Source of the DNA: an uncultured Clostridia bacterium
GTDB taxonomy: Bacteria > Bacillota > Clostridia > TANB77 > CAG-508
DNA: 64,000 nucleotides
Reading direction: 5' to 3'
NCBI GenBank assembly: GCA_934133175.1
Contig: CAKPAX010000005.1
Location: 1-64,000, forward strand
Below are positions 25,452 through 34,153 of this stretch, piece by piece. Made by a program: the position numbers and the translations under genes. A model generated the notes under the pieces. It had not been told where the DNA came from, ran no database searches, and saw only the letters and a program-made list of their open reading frames with translations. Each line of letters starts with the position of its first letter. Position 1 is the first letter of the stretch.

Positions 25452-27905
25452 ATGATGTATAAATTTACAAGTAGAGCTCAAAAAGCTTTGGAAATTGCAA
25501 ATAACATTGCTCAAGAATTAGGACATAGCTATATAGGAACAGAACATATACTATATGGTTTAACAGAAGAAGGAGCGGGAGTTGCTGCTAGAGTTTTGGA
25601 AAATCAAGGAATAAATTCAGAAGATGTTAAAAGCAAAATAGAAGAATTAATTGGAGTAGAAGAACCAACAGAAGAAACATTAGGATTTACTCCAAGAACA
25701 AAAAGAATAATAGAAAATTCTTATATTGAAGCTAGAAAACTTGGATATAACTATATAGGAACAGAACACTTATTAATAGGTATAATAAAAGAAGGAGATA
25801 GTGTTGCTGTTAGAATTTTATTAGATTTAAATGTAAATATTCCTAAATTATATAATGAAATAATAAAAGTATTAAATGAAGATGAATCTGTAAAGGATGA
25901 TGAAAATACATCAGGAAAATCAACAAGTAGAAGAGGTAGTTATAATTCTACACAAACATTAAATCAATTTAGTGATGATTTAACTAAAAAAGCAGAAGAA
26001 GGTAAATTAGATCCAGTAGTAGGAAGAAATGAAGAAATAGAAAGAGTTATTCAAATATTATCAAGAAGAACAAAAAATAATCCTTGTTTAATAGGTGAAC
26101 CAGGTGTTGGTAAAACAGCTATAATTGAAGGATTAGCACAAAGAATAATTGCTGGAGATGTACCTGAAATATTAAAAAATAAAAGAGTAGTAAGTCTTGA
26201 TATTTCTGGTATGGTTGCTGGAGCCAAATATAGAGGAGATTTTGAAGAAAGAATAAAAAAAGCTTTAGGAGAAGTAAAAAAAGCAGGAGATATAATATTG
26301 TTTATTGATGAAATTCATACAATAGTTGGAGCAGGAGCAGCAGAAGGTGCAATAGATGCTGCTAATATTTTAAAACCAATGTTAGCAAGAGGAGAATTAC
26401 AATTAATTGGTGCAACTACTTTAAATGAATACAGAAAATATATAGAAAAAGATGCTGCACTAGAAAGAAGATTTAGTCCTGTTAATGTTAAAGAACCAAG
26501 TGAAAAAGATACAATAAAAATTTTAAAAGGAATAAGAGATAAATATGAGGCTCATCATAATGTAAAAATTACAGACGAAGCAATTGAAGCTGCCGTTAAC
26601 TTATCTGTAAGATATATAAATGATAGATTTTTACCAGATAAGGCAATAGATTTAATTGATGAAGCTGCATCAAAAGCAAGATTAAAAACATATACAGAAC
26701 CAGATAGCTTAAAGAATTTACAAGAAGAACTAGAAACAATAACAAAAGATAAAGAAGAAGCTGTTAGAAATCAAAAATTTGAAAAAGCAGCATCATTAAG
26801 AGATAAAGAAAAAGAATTAAAAACTAAATTTGAAGAAGAAACTAAAAAGTGGAAAAATAAAAATACAAAATCTGTAACAAACATTACAGAAGAAAATATA
26901 GCAGATGTAATTTCTAGTTGGACTGGTATTCCTACTAAAAAATTAACAGAAGACGAAAATAAAAGATTGAAAAATTTGGAGAAAAATTTACATGAAAGAG
27001 TTGTTGGACAAAATGAGGCTGTAGAAGCGGTTGCTAAAGCAATAAGAAGAGGAAGAGTAGGGTTAAAAGATCCAAATCGTCCAATAGGTTCATTCTTATT
27101 TTTAGGACCTACAGGTGTTGGTAAAACAGAACTTTCAAAAGCATTAGCAGAAGTATTGTTTGGCGATGAAAATGCAATGATAAGATTAGATATGTCTGAA
27201 TATATGGAAGCACATTCTGTATCTAAATTAATTGGTTCACCTCCAGGATATGTTGGATTTGAAGAAGGAGGGCAATTAACAGAAAAGATAAGAAGAAAAC
27301 CATATGCAGTAATTCTTTTTGATGAAATTGAAAAAGCTCATCCAGATGTAATGAATATGTTATTACAGATTCTAGAAGATGGTAGATTAACAGACTCAAC
27401 AGGTAGAACAGTTAATTTTAAAAATACTGTAATTATTATGACATCTAATTTAGGTGCTAGATTAATAACAGACAAAAAGACATTAGGATTTGCAAATAAT
27501 GAAGATAAAAAAGAAGATGGCAATAAAGAATATGAAGAAACTAAAAAAGAGGTTATGGATGTTCTAAAGAAAGAATTAAGACCAGAATTTATAAACCGTA
27601 TTGATGAAATTATTGTATTCCATAAATTAAATGATGATGAAATAAGTTGCATTATAGATATAATGTTAAAACAAGTTGTAGAAAGATTAAAAGCACAAAA
27701 AATAGAAATTGAATTAGATGAATCTGTTAAAAAGTTAATTGCAGAAAAAGGAATAGATAAAAACTTTGGTGCAAGACCTTTAAGAAGAACTATTCAAAAC
27801 TTATTAGAAGATAGATTAGCAGAAGAAATAATTGATGGAAAACTAAATAAAGATAAAGTAACTAAAATAGGAGTAAAAGACGGTAAAGTTGTAGTAGAAA
27901 ACTAA
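25452..27905 (+). CDS. clpC: AAA+ unfoldase ClpC
   Basis: 817 residues from ATG 25452 (AAGGAAGGTGATATT upstream); an earlier in-frame ATG at 25419 overlaps mcsB and has no SD. Two Clp N-repeats ([14 protein letters not shown]...; [12 protein letters not shown]...), AAA1 with GEPGVGKT, a UVR-type middle-domain motif ([20 protein letters not shown]) that docks McsB/McsA, AAA2 with GPTGVGKTE, and a C-terminal arginine-finger/sensor region. Unfolds McsB-marked proteins for ClpP, which is not in the window. Confidence 0.97.
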   Translation: MMYKFTSRAQKALEIANNIAQELGHSYIGTEHILYGLTEEGAGVAARVLENQGINSEDVKSKIEELIGVEEPTEETLGFTPRTKRIIENSYIEARKLGYNYIGTEHLLIGIIKEGDSVAVRILLDLNVNIPKLYNEIIKVLNEDESVKDDENTSGKSTSRRGSYNSTQTLNQFSDDLTKKAEEGKLDPVVGRNEEIERVIQILSRRTKNNPCLIGEPGVGKTAIIEGLAQRIIAGDVPEILKNKRVVSLDISGMVAGAKYRGDFEERIKKALGEVKKAGDIILFIDEIHTIVGAGAAEGAIDAANILKPMLARGELQLIGATTLNEYRKYIEKDAALERRFSPVNVKEPSEKDTIKILKGIRDKYEAHHNVKITDEAIEAAVNLSVRYINDRFLPDKAIDLIDEAASKARLKTYTEPDSLKNLQEELETITKDKEEAVRNQKFEKAASLRDKEKELKTKFEEETKKWKNKNTKSVTNITEENIADVISSWTGIPTKKLTEDENKRLKNLEKNLHERVVGQNEAVEAVAKAIRRGRVGLKDPNRPIGSFLFLGPTGVGKTELSKALAEVLFGDENAMIRLDMSEYMEAHSVSKLIGSPPGYVGFEEGGQLTEKIRRKPYAVILFDEIEKAHPDVMNMLLQILEDGRLTDSTGRTVNFKNTVIIMTSNLGARLITDKKTLGFANNEDKKEDGNKEYEETKKEVMDVLKKELRPEFINRIDEIIVFHKLNDDEISCIIDIMLKQVVERLKAQKIEIELDESVKKLIAEKGIDKNFGARPLRRTIQNLLEDRLAEEIIDGKLNKDKVTKIGVKDGKVVVEN

Positions 27906-27910
27906 TAAAT

Positions 27911-27948
27911 ATAAAACGGCAAACTTGAGGAAAGTTTACCGTTTTTAT
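27911..27948 (+). terminator. clpC operon terminator
   Basis: AAACGG-c-AAACTT-gagg-AAAGTTT-a-CCGTTTTT stem with U run just after clpC. Confidence 0.88.
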
Positions 27949-27989
27949 ATTTATAAAATTTTTCCAAAAAGTGTTTGAATTGCCAAAAT

Positions 27990-28018
27990 TTGCATTTTTC
28001 TTTAAAGTATGTTATAAT
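27990..28018 (+). promoter_or_regulatory. SigA-type promoter for the 108-aa gene
   Basis: TTGCAT (27990-27995), 17 bases, TATAAT (28013-28018). Confidence 0.7.
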
Positions 28019-28061
28019 TGTAATATAATAATTTAATATGTTCAATAAGGAGGCGTTTAAA

Positions 28062-28388
28062 TTGTTTTATGTAATATATATTTTATTATTTACAATAGCA
28101 TTGTTATTAGGGTATGCTATTATGCAATTGAAATTATTTGGAATTAATATAAAAGATTTTTGGAGCTTTATAGAAGCAAATCAAATGTTAGATAAATTAT
28201 ATGCTTTCTCTAAAAAATATAAAAGTTTGAATATACAAGAACAAATTATATATTTATCAGAAGCAGAAAAAATATTTAATGCATTTGATAAAGTGCCAAG
28301 TGCATTGTGGGAAGAAGAATATGATAAATATTCAGAAGTTTTAAACAAATATAAAGAGATAAAAATGTTAAGATGGGAATCAAACTAA
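28062..28388 (+). CDS. Small membrane-anchored hypothetical protein (108 aa)
   Basis: Starts at the TTG at 28062, which has a perfect AAGGAGG 8 bases upstream; an earlier ATG at 28038 lacks one. One N-terminal membrane helix (YVIYILLFTIALLLGYAIM) and a charged helical domain with IQEQIIYLSEAEKIF and ALWEEEYDKYSEV. No family recognised. Monocistronic, with its own promoter and terminator. Confidence 0.7.
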   Translation: MFYVIYILLFTIALLLGYAIMQLKLFGINIKDFWSFIEANQMLDKLYAFSKKYKSLNIQEQIIYLSEAEKIFNAFDKVPSALWEEEYDKYSEVLNKYKEIKMLRWESN

Positions 28389-28404
28389 GTTATGTATAAT
28401 TAAA

Positions 28405-28440
28405 AGATTAGATAATAAAACTTATCTAATCTTTTTTTAA
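28405..28440 (+). terminator. Terminator after the 108-aa gene
   Basis: AAGATTAGATAA-taaaac-TTATCTAATCTT followed by T's; perfect 12-bp stem. Confidence 0.88.
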
Positions 28441-28470
28441 TCTTTACTATATTAGTAAAATGCGAAAAGA

Positions 28471-28499
28471 TTGAAATAAAAACAAAAATATGATATAAT
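28471..28499 (+). promoter_or_regulatory. SigA-type promoter for the glucosaminidase gene
   Basis: TTGAAA (28471-28476), 17 bases, TATAAT (28494-28499). Confidence 0.7.
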
Positions 28500-28542
28500 A
28501 ATTATGTAACCTATAGATAAATTTTTATAGAAGGAGGCATAA

Positions 28543-29172
28543 ATGTTTTATTTTGCGAAGTTAGCAGTTGTAACTACACTTTCAATTGCTATATCAACAA
28601 CAGGAGCGACATCAGGAACAACAGAAGGAGGTAGTAATAATGCTGCTAATCAGCAACAGCAGCGGGAAATTACCAAAGATGAAAATTTAAAACATATCGA
28701 AGGAGGGGTTGTAAAACCCGAAGATATGTATATATCTTTGGAAGAAGTAACTTATTATTTCTCTCAGAATGTTGACACCAAGTGTCAATTATCCAAAGAT
28801 TCTTTTATAGAATTGATGGAAAATCTACCATATGATTATGAAGGTTTCTATTCAAGAAACGCAGAATTTATATGGGAGATGGAACAGGAGTATGAAGTTA
28901 ACGCACTTGTTTATTGCGGGATATCTGCAATAGAATCAGGTTGGGGAGTATACGGAGCTTCTGATCATAACTATACAGGAATGATGGGAAGTGAAGGATT
29001 AATATATTTCCAATCAGATGAAGAGGGAATAGAAGCAACTTTTGCCAATATCGCTGAAAATTATGTACCATATGGTGCAGATACCTTAAGCGGTATGGCA
29101 GAAAAATATGCTGGATCTTATTCCTGGGCAGATCAGGTTTATTCTGCTATAAGCATGATAATTTCCCAATAG
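28543..29172 (+). CDS. Secreted glucosaminidase-domain protein
   Basis: 209 residues. Short hydrophobic N-terminus and a Ser/Thr/Gln-rich linker, then a glucosaminidase (FlgJ/LytG-type) domain: EYEVNALVYCGISAIESGWGV, with the Glu after SAI as the likely catalytic acid, then HNYTGMMGSEGL and GIEATFANIAENYV. Predicted to cleave glycan strands of peptidoglycan outside the cell. The leader is weak for a classical signal peptide. Composition is richer in G+C and uses codons unlike the neighbours, so transfer is possible. SD AGAAGGAGGCAT. Confidence 0.85.
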   Translation: MFYFAKLAVVTTLSIAISTTGATSGTTEGGSNNAANQQQQREITKDENLKHIEGGVVKPEDMYISLEEVTYYFSQNVDTKCQLSKDSFIELMENLPYDYEGFYSRNAEFIWEMEQEYEVNALVYCGISAIESGWGVYGASDHNYTGMMGSEGLIYFQSDEEGIEATFANIAENYVPYGADTLSGMAEKYAGSYSWADQVYSAISMIISQ

Positions 29173-29217
29173 GATCTATAAAATAAAAAATGTTATATAA
29201 TAATTATATATAACAAA

Positions 29218-29248
29218 AATAGGAGAGATTTTAATTAATCTCTCCTTA
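29218..29248. terminator. Terminator between glucosaminidase and SPFH gene
   Basis: AGGAGAGATT-ttaatt-AATCTCTCCT, perfect 10-bp stem between convergent genes, with A and T runs. Confidence 0.85.
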
Positions 29249-29265
29249 ATTTATGTAATTAAATT

Positions 29266-30174
29266 TTATTTAGATTTTTTATCATCTTTCATTACTTCTT
29301 TAATTGCACCTAAACTGCTTAATGCATTTGTTGCTTCAAAAGGTATAAATACTTTGTTAGCTTCACCATTAGCAATTTCTTTTAATGCTTCTAATGATTT
29401 TATTTGTACTAGTTTTTCATCTGGATCTGCATTTTTAATTGCTTCATATACCATTTGAATTTCTTTAGCTTTAGCATCGGCAACAGCTTTTATAGCTTGA
29501 GCCTCACCATCAGCTCTTCTTATCTTTGATTCTTTTTCAGCTTCTGCATCTAATATAGCAGCTTCTTTTCTACCTTGTGCAATAGTAACAGCAGATTGTT
29601 TTTGAGCTTCAGCTTCAAGAATTAAAGCTCTTTTATTTCTTTCTGCATTCATTTGTTTTTCCATTGCATCTCTAATATCAGCAGGTGGGTTAATGTCTTT
29701 AATTTCAACTCTATCTATTTTACATCCCCATCTATCTGTTGCTTCATCAAGAATAACTCTTAATTTTTGGTTAATTCCATCTCTAGAACTAAATGTTTCA
29801 TCTAAATCCATTTTACCAACAATATCACGAATAGTTGTAATAGCTAAGTATTCAATACCTTTCTTTAAACTTTGAATTTCGTATACTGCTTTAGCTGGAT
29901 CTGTTACTTGATAGAATACAACTGTATCTATTGTAATTGTAACATTATCTTTTGTAATAACACCTTGAGGTGGAATATCCATTGTTTGTTGTTTTAAACT
30001 AACAACACTTCTTACATGATCAACAAATGGAATTATAATTGTAAGACCTGCATCAGCTACTTTATGAAATTTACCTAACCTTTCAATTATATATACCTCA
30101 GATTGTCTAACAACTTTAATTGATTTAAATGCTATAAATAATATTATAACAAGTAAAATTAATAAAAAAGCCAT
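29266..30174 (-). CDS. SPFH/Band 7 stomatin-like membrane protein
   Basis: 302 residues: one N-terminal membrane helix, then an SPFH domain (VRQSEVYIIERLGKFHKV, ...VDHVRSVVSLKQQTMDIPPQ) and a long coiled coil rich in Ala/Glu/Lys (EAEAQKQSAVTIAQGRKEAA), as in QmcA/stomatin. These oligomerise into membrane rings or rafts. Located right after an NfeD-family gene on the same strand, the standard partner. SD AAGGAGGAAATT. Confidence 0.95.
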   Translation of the reverse strand: MAFLLILLVIILFIAFKSIKVVRQSEVYIIERLGKFHKVADAGLTIIIPFVDHVRSVVSLKQQTMDIPPQGVITKDNVTITIDTVVFYQVTDPAKAVYEIQSLKKGIEYLAITTIRDIVGKMDLDETFSSRDGINQKLRVILDEATDRWGCKIDRVEIKDINPPADIRDAMEKQMNAERNKRALILEAEAQKQSAVTIAQGRKEAAILDAEAEKESKIRRADGEAQAIKAVADAKAKEIQMVYEAIKNADPDEKLVQIKSLEALKEIANGEANKVFIPFEATNALSSLGAIKEVMKDDKKSK

Positions 30175-30225
30175 TTTAATTTCCTCCTTATATTTTAATA
30201 ATATATAATAATAAAATATTAATAA

Positions 30226-30669
30226 CTAAATTTTAATAGTAGAATTAATAGGTTCTACTAAGGCTTTAACTCCTCTTATTTCTAAAACTTTTACTTCTGT
30301 TCCAGCTTGTATAGTAGAATTACCGTTACAAATAGCAGACCATACTTCACCATCAACTTTAATTTGACCTTTACATTCAACCAAATTTATATCTTCTATA
30401 ACAAGACCGCTTTTCCCAATTATAGAGTAAACGTTTGTTGAAATAGTTTTATCATTTTTGGTAATTCTATTAACTAAGGGTTTTGTTGCAAATATTAATA
30501 TTGCTGATGATATTACAAATACAGCAGTTTGAATGATTATATTACTTGTAAAAAAACTAACAATCATTGCTAAAAGAGCTCCAATACCTAACCAGAAAAT
30601 TAAAAATCCTACTGTAATAATTTCTGCTACAAAAAATATACCAGCAGCTATTAACCATATTTGCCACAT
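30226..30669 (-). CDS. NfeD-family membrane protein
   Basis: 147 residues: four hydrophobic helices at the N-terminus and a C-terminal OB-fold (VDGEVWSAICNGNSTIQAGTEVKVLEIRGVKALVEPI). Short NfeD1b-type form without the protease domain. Upstream of and in the same transcript as the SPFH gene; the two cooperate in membrane organisation (family knowledge). SD AGGAGGT. Confidence 0.92.
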   Translation of the reverse strand: MWQIWLIAAGIFFVAEIITVGFLIFWLGIGALLAMIVSFFTSNIIIQTAVFVISSAILIFATKPLVNRITKNDKTISTNVYSIIGKSGLVIEDINLVECKGQIKVDGEVWSAICNGNSTIQAGTEVKVLEIRGVKALVEPINSTIKI

Positions 30670-30884
30670 AAAAGTTACCTCCTATAAATAAACCTATTTC
30701 TATTATACTATAAATTTCCTTAATTTTCAAATGTTTTATGTAATTTATTAAATTATTTACACTTGTTAATAATATGACAAAAATAATATGATAAGTAGAT
30801 TATATTGCAAAATTTTTTAAACAGGTTGTAAAATTATAAAAAAAATGATAATATCTTTATGAAAAAAACAAAGGAGAAAATTAA

Positions 30885-31376
30885 ATGATAAAATCAGATA
30901 GAGGTATAACATTAATGATATTAATAATTACAGTAATAATATTATTAATATTAGGAGGAATTGGAGTTTATACAAGTGTGGATTTGGTTAGAAATTCCAA
31001 AAGTAATAAGTTGACAGTGGAATTAGAAACAGTGCAACATGCTATTTTAGAAGAATATACAAAATATAATGCAATAAATAAAGTTAATTCTAATTTTGAG
31101 TTTTTGGGTACTAAATTAACAGATGATAATTTGAAGAAAAATCATATAGAAAAGGGTATTGGTAAATATTATTTTGAATATGATTCTGGTAAGGTAATAG
31201 AATTAAAAGATTTAAATATTCAAAATTACTATATTATTGATGAGAGTAGTTTAAATAAATTAGGAATAAAAAATAGTGAAGATGAGTATATAGTTAATTA
31301 TAAAACTGGTGAAGTTATGAACAAAACAAAATTAAAAAATAATGTTGGAGAGGCATTGTATATTTGTAATAATTAA
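30885..31376 (+). CDS. Type IV pseudopilin-like protein
   Basis: 163 residues. Begins MIKSDRGITLMILIITVIIL: a short basic leader, Gly just before the mature residue, then a hydrophobic helix, the prepilin peptidase signal, although the +5 Glu is replaced (Met/Leu). The rest is a small globular domain with a ten-residue C-terminal Asn/Lys stretch. It stands alone ahead of murB; a prepilin peptidase gene is at 38734. Minor pilin or secretion pseudopilin is likely. SD AAAGGAGAAAA. Confidence 0.8.
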   Translation: MIKSDRGITLMILIITVIILLILGGIGVYTSVDLVRNSKSNKLTVELETVQHAILEEYTKYNAINKVNSNFEFLGTKLTDDNLKKNHIEKGIGKYYFEYDSGKVIELKDLNIQNYYIIDESSLNKLGIKNSEDEYIVNYKTGEVMNKTKLKNNVGEALYICNN

Positions 31377-31394
31377 TTTGGAGGTAATATTACT

Positions 31395-32318
31395 TTGGAT
31401 AAAGAAAAAATAATGCTTGAATTAGAAGATTTAGGAATTTCAAAAGAAAATATAAAAATAAATGAATATATGAGTAAACATACTTCATTTAAAATAGGTG
31501 GACCTGCAGATATTTTTATAAAAGTTACTAAAATAGAAGAAATTAAAAATATAATTAAAATTGCAACTAGTAATAAAATTCCTTTTTATGTTTTAGGAAA
31601 TGGAAGTAATATTTTAGTAAAAGATAATGGAATACGAGGAATTGTAATAAAAATTGAATTAAAAGAGATTAATATAAATTATAATAATGAAGAAGCATTA
31701 GTAACAGTTGGTAGTGGTATACAATTAGGATTTTTAGCACATAAATTGTTAAAAGAAAGTATAGAAGGTTTTGAAGAATTTGCAGGAATACCAGGAACTA
31801 TAGGTGGAGCAATAAGAATGAATGCGGGAGCACATGGAAAAGAAATGAAAGATATAATTGTAGAAACAAAATATCTTGATTTAAATGGAAATATAAAAAT
31901 CATTAATAATGAAGAGCACAAATTTAAATATAGAGATAGCTTATTTGGAAAAGAAAAATATATTATTTTAGAAACTACACTAAGATTAAAAAAAGGAATT
32001 AAAGAAAATATAGAAAAACAAATGAAAGAATATGCGGAATATAGAAAAGAAAAACAACCAATAGAATTTCCTAGTGCAGGTAGTACATTTAAAAGAGGAG
32101 AAGATTTTATAACTGCAAAATTAATAGATGAATGTGGACTAAAAGGGTATAAAATTGGTGGAGCAGAAGTATCTAATAAACATGCTGGATTTGTAATAAA
32201 TACTGGAAATGCAACAGCAGAGGATGTTATAAAATTAACAGAGTATGTAAAACAAAAGGTTTATGAAAAGTTTAAAAAGAAAATAAATTTAGAAATAGAA
32301 ATAATTGGTGAAGAATAG
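31395..32318 (+). CDS. murB: UDP-N-acetylenolpyruvoylglucosamine reductase
   Basis: Second committed step of peptidoglycan precursor synthesis; FAD enzyme. 307 residues, type IIa-like length. Start is TTG at 31395 with GGAGGTAA upstream. FAD-binding PCMH segments NKIPFYVLGNGSNILVKD and AGIPGTIGGAIRMNAGAHG; catalytic YRDSLF and the SAGSTFKR Ser motif; C-terminal GYKIGGAEVSNKHAGFVIN. Followed by glmR in 30 bases. Confidence 0.96.
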   Translation: MDKEKIMLELEDLGISKENIKINEYMSKHTSFKIGGPADIFIKVTKIEEIKNIIKIATSNKIPFYVLGNGSNILVKDNGIRGIVIKIELKEININYNNEEALVTVGSGIQLGFLAHKLLKESIEGFEEFAGIPGTIGGAIRMNAGAHGKEMKDIIVETKYLDLNGNIKIINNEEHKFKYRDSLFGKEKYIILETTLRLKKGIKENIEKQMKEYAEYRKEKQPIEFPSAGSTFKRGEDFITAKLIDECGLKGYKIGGAEVSNKHAGFVINTGNATAEDVIKLTEYVKQKVYEKFKKKINLEIEIIGEE

Positions 32319-32348
32319 TAGCATAAGAAAGAGAAAGGAAGAATTAAA

Positions 32349-34139
32349 ATGAAAGGCTTTTTTGAATGGTTTAAATCAGGAACAAAAATGAAAAGATGGA
32401 TATTATTAATATTAGTAGGTATAGCTTTGGCTTGTTATGGAATATCAGAAATAATAGTGTCTAAAGAAATAAATTTTGGATTTATAGCAATAGGAAAAAT
32501 AGTAATATCTTTTATAATTGGATTTAGTTGTATAGTATTAGGAATTATATTTATAAATAAAAGAAATTTAGAGCTTATGATAGAAGCTACTGATGATAGA
32601 ATGGAAAACAAAAAAAATGTTAATGTTAATTCATTAATTTTTAACAAAACTGTATATCACAAAGGACCTAATATAGTAGTTATAGGTGGAGGAACAGGAT
32701 TAAATACAGTACTTTCAGGTATAAAATCATATACAAGTAATGTTACTGCAATAGTAACTGTATCAGATTATGGAAAAACTCCTTCAAACTCAAGAGAAGA
32801 AATGCAAGTAATGCCATTGGAAGATGTTAAAGATAGTATTGTTGCATTAGCTTCAAAAGAAGGACAAGTTGATAAATTGTTTAATTATAAATTTGATTCT
32901 GGTAAATTAAAGGGAATATCTTTTTCAGACATATATTTTTCAGCAATGAAAAATATAAATGGAAATTTTGAAGAATCTGTAATTAAAAGTAATGAAGTTA
33001 TAAATATGATAGGAAAAGTTATACCGGTTACATTAGAAGAAATGAAGATTTGTGCAGAATTGGATAATGGGTATGTTATAGAAGATAAAGATAGAATTGC
33101 AGAGGTAGCTTATGATAAAGTTACAAAAATAAACAGAATCTTTTTAAATCCAAATAACTGTAAACCTGCACCAGGAGTATTAGATGCAATAAAAAATGCT
33201 GATTGTATAGTAATTGGTCCAGGTAGTTTATATACAAATGTTATTCCTAATTTATTAGTTAGTGGAATTGCGAGAGAAATAAAAGATAGTAAAGCAATAA
33301 AAATATATGTAAGCAATATTATGACAGAACCAGGTCAAACGGATAACTTTAGTGTTGCAGACCATTTAAATGCTATAATAGATCATTGTGGTGAAGGAAT
33401 GATTGATTATTGTATATATGACACAGGAGAAGTTGTCCCTGAATTTATAAAGAAATATAATATGGAAGGAAAAGACTTAGTAGAGCAAACTGTTGAAGAG
33501 GTGAAAGAAAAGGGAATATACTTTATTCAAAGAAACCTTTCTATGATACAAGGGGATAGAATAAGACATGATCCTATTTTAGTCGCAGCATCTATAATAG
33601 AAATAATTTGTGATGATTTAAAATATAAAGATAAACAAAATGATCCACAATATTTAATGATGAATAGTAAATTACAATCAGATAAAAGAATTGAAAAAAT
33701 AAAAAAATTATCAAATAAAAATAATAAAAAGATAGATAAAGAGGATAAGTCGAAAAGAAAGAGCAAATTTAGTAGTAAATATAGCGATAGAATAGCATCT
33801 ATAAAAGAAGCAGATGAAAAAATGAAAAGAAAATCAACATCAAAACTTGAAAAAACAAAGAAAAATGAAGAAGATATATATAAATTTGATATATCTAATG
33901 ATGAAGGAAAAACAAAAAAAGAAAAGATAGAAGAAAAGAAAAAACCTGTAAAAAAAGAAGAAAAAGTTGAGAAAAAAACAAAAACTACAAAAGCTAAAAA
34001 GACAGAAATAAAATCAAAATCTACTAAGAAAAAAGAAAATGTTAATATTAAGGCAACTGAGGAACAAAAGCAAAAGTCACCAGATGAAATAAGAAAAGAA
34101 ATGATGGATAAATTACAACATAGTATATGGAACAAATAG
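32349..34139 (+). CDS. glmR: GlmR (YvcK)-family gluconeogenesis/cell-wall factor with membrane anchor and Lys-rich tail
   Basis: 596 residues. Two N-terminal membrane helices (about 17-35, 43-68), then the CofD/YvcK domain: VVIGGGTGLNTVLSGIK, TVSDYGK(T)PS, GPGSLYTNVIPNLL, YVSNIMTEPGQTDNFS. From about residue 450 it carries a tail of roughly 145 residues, extremely Lys/Glu/Ser-rich. YvcK/GlmR links carbon state to UDP-GlcNAc supply by activating GlmS. In most Firmicutes murB, rapZ, glmR and whiA are adjacent; rapZ and whiA are missing here. The stop overlaps the next frame. Confidence 0.92.
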   Translation: MKGFFEWFKSGTKMKRWILLILVGIALACYGISEIIVSKEINFGFIAIGKIVISFIIGFSCIVLGIIFINKRNLELMIEATDDRMENKKNVNVNSLIFNKTVYHKGPNIVVIGGGTGLNTVLSGIKSYTSNVTAIVTVSDYGKTPSNSREEMQVMPLEDVKDSIVALASKEGQVDKLFNYKFDSGKLKGISFSDIYFSAMKNINGNFEESVIKSNEVINMIGKVIPVTLEEMKICAELDNGYVIEDKDRIAEVAYDKVTKINRIFLNPNNCKPAPGVLDAIKNADCIVIGPGSLYTNVIPNLLVSGIAREIKDSKAIKIYVSNIMTEPGQTDNFSVADHLNAIIDHCGEGMIDYCIYDTGEVVPEFIKKYNMEGKDLVEQTVEEVKEKGIYFIQRNLSMIQGDRIRHDPILVAASIIEIICDDLKYKDKQNDPQYLMMNSKLQSDKRIEKIKKLSNKNNKKIDKEDKSKRKSKFSSKYSDRIASIKEADEKMKRKSTSKLEKTKKNEEDIYKFDISNDEGKTKKEKIEEKKKPVKKEEKVEKKTKTTKAKKTEIKSKSTKKKENVNIKATEEQKQKSPDEIRKEMMDKLQHSIWNK

Positions 34140-34153
34140 TTTGGAGGAAATAT

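Noticed and set aside
33527..34135. 202-residue antisense frame over the glmR tail
   Set aside because: Phe/Ser-rich translation of the complementary strand of a Lys/Glu-coding run.
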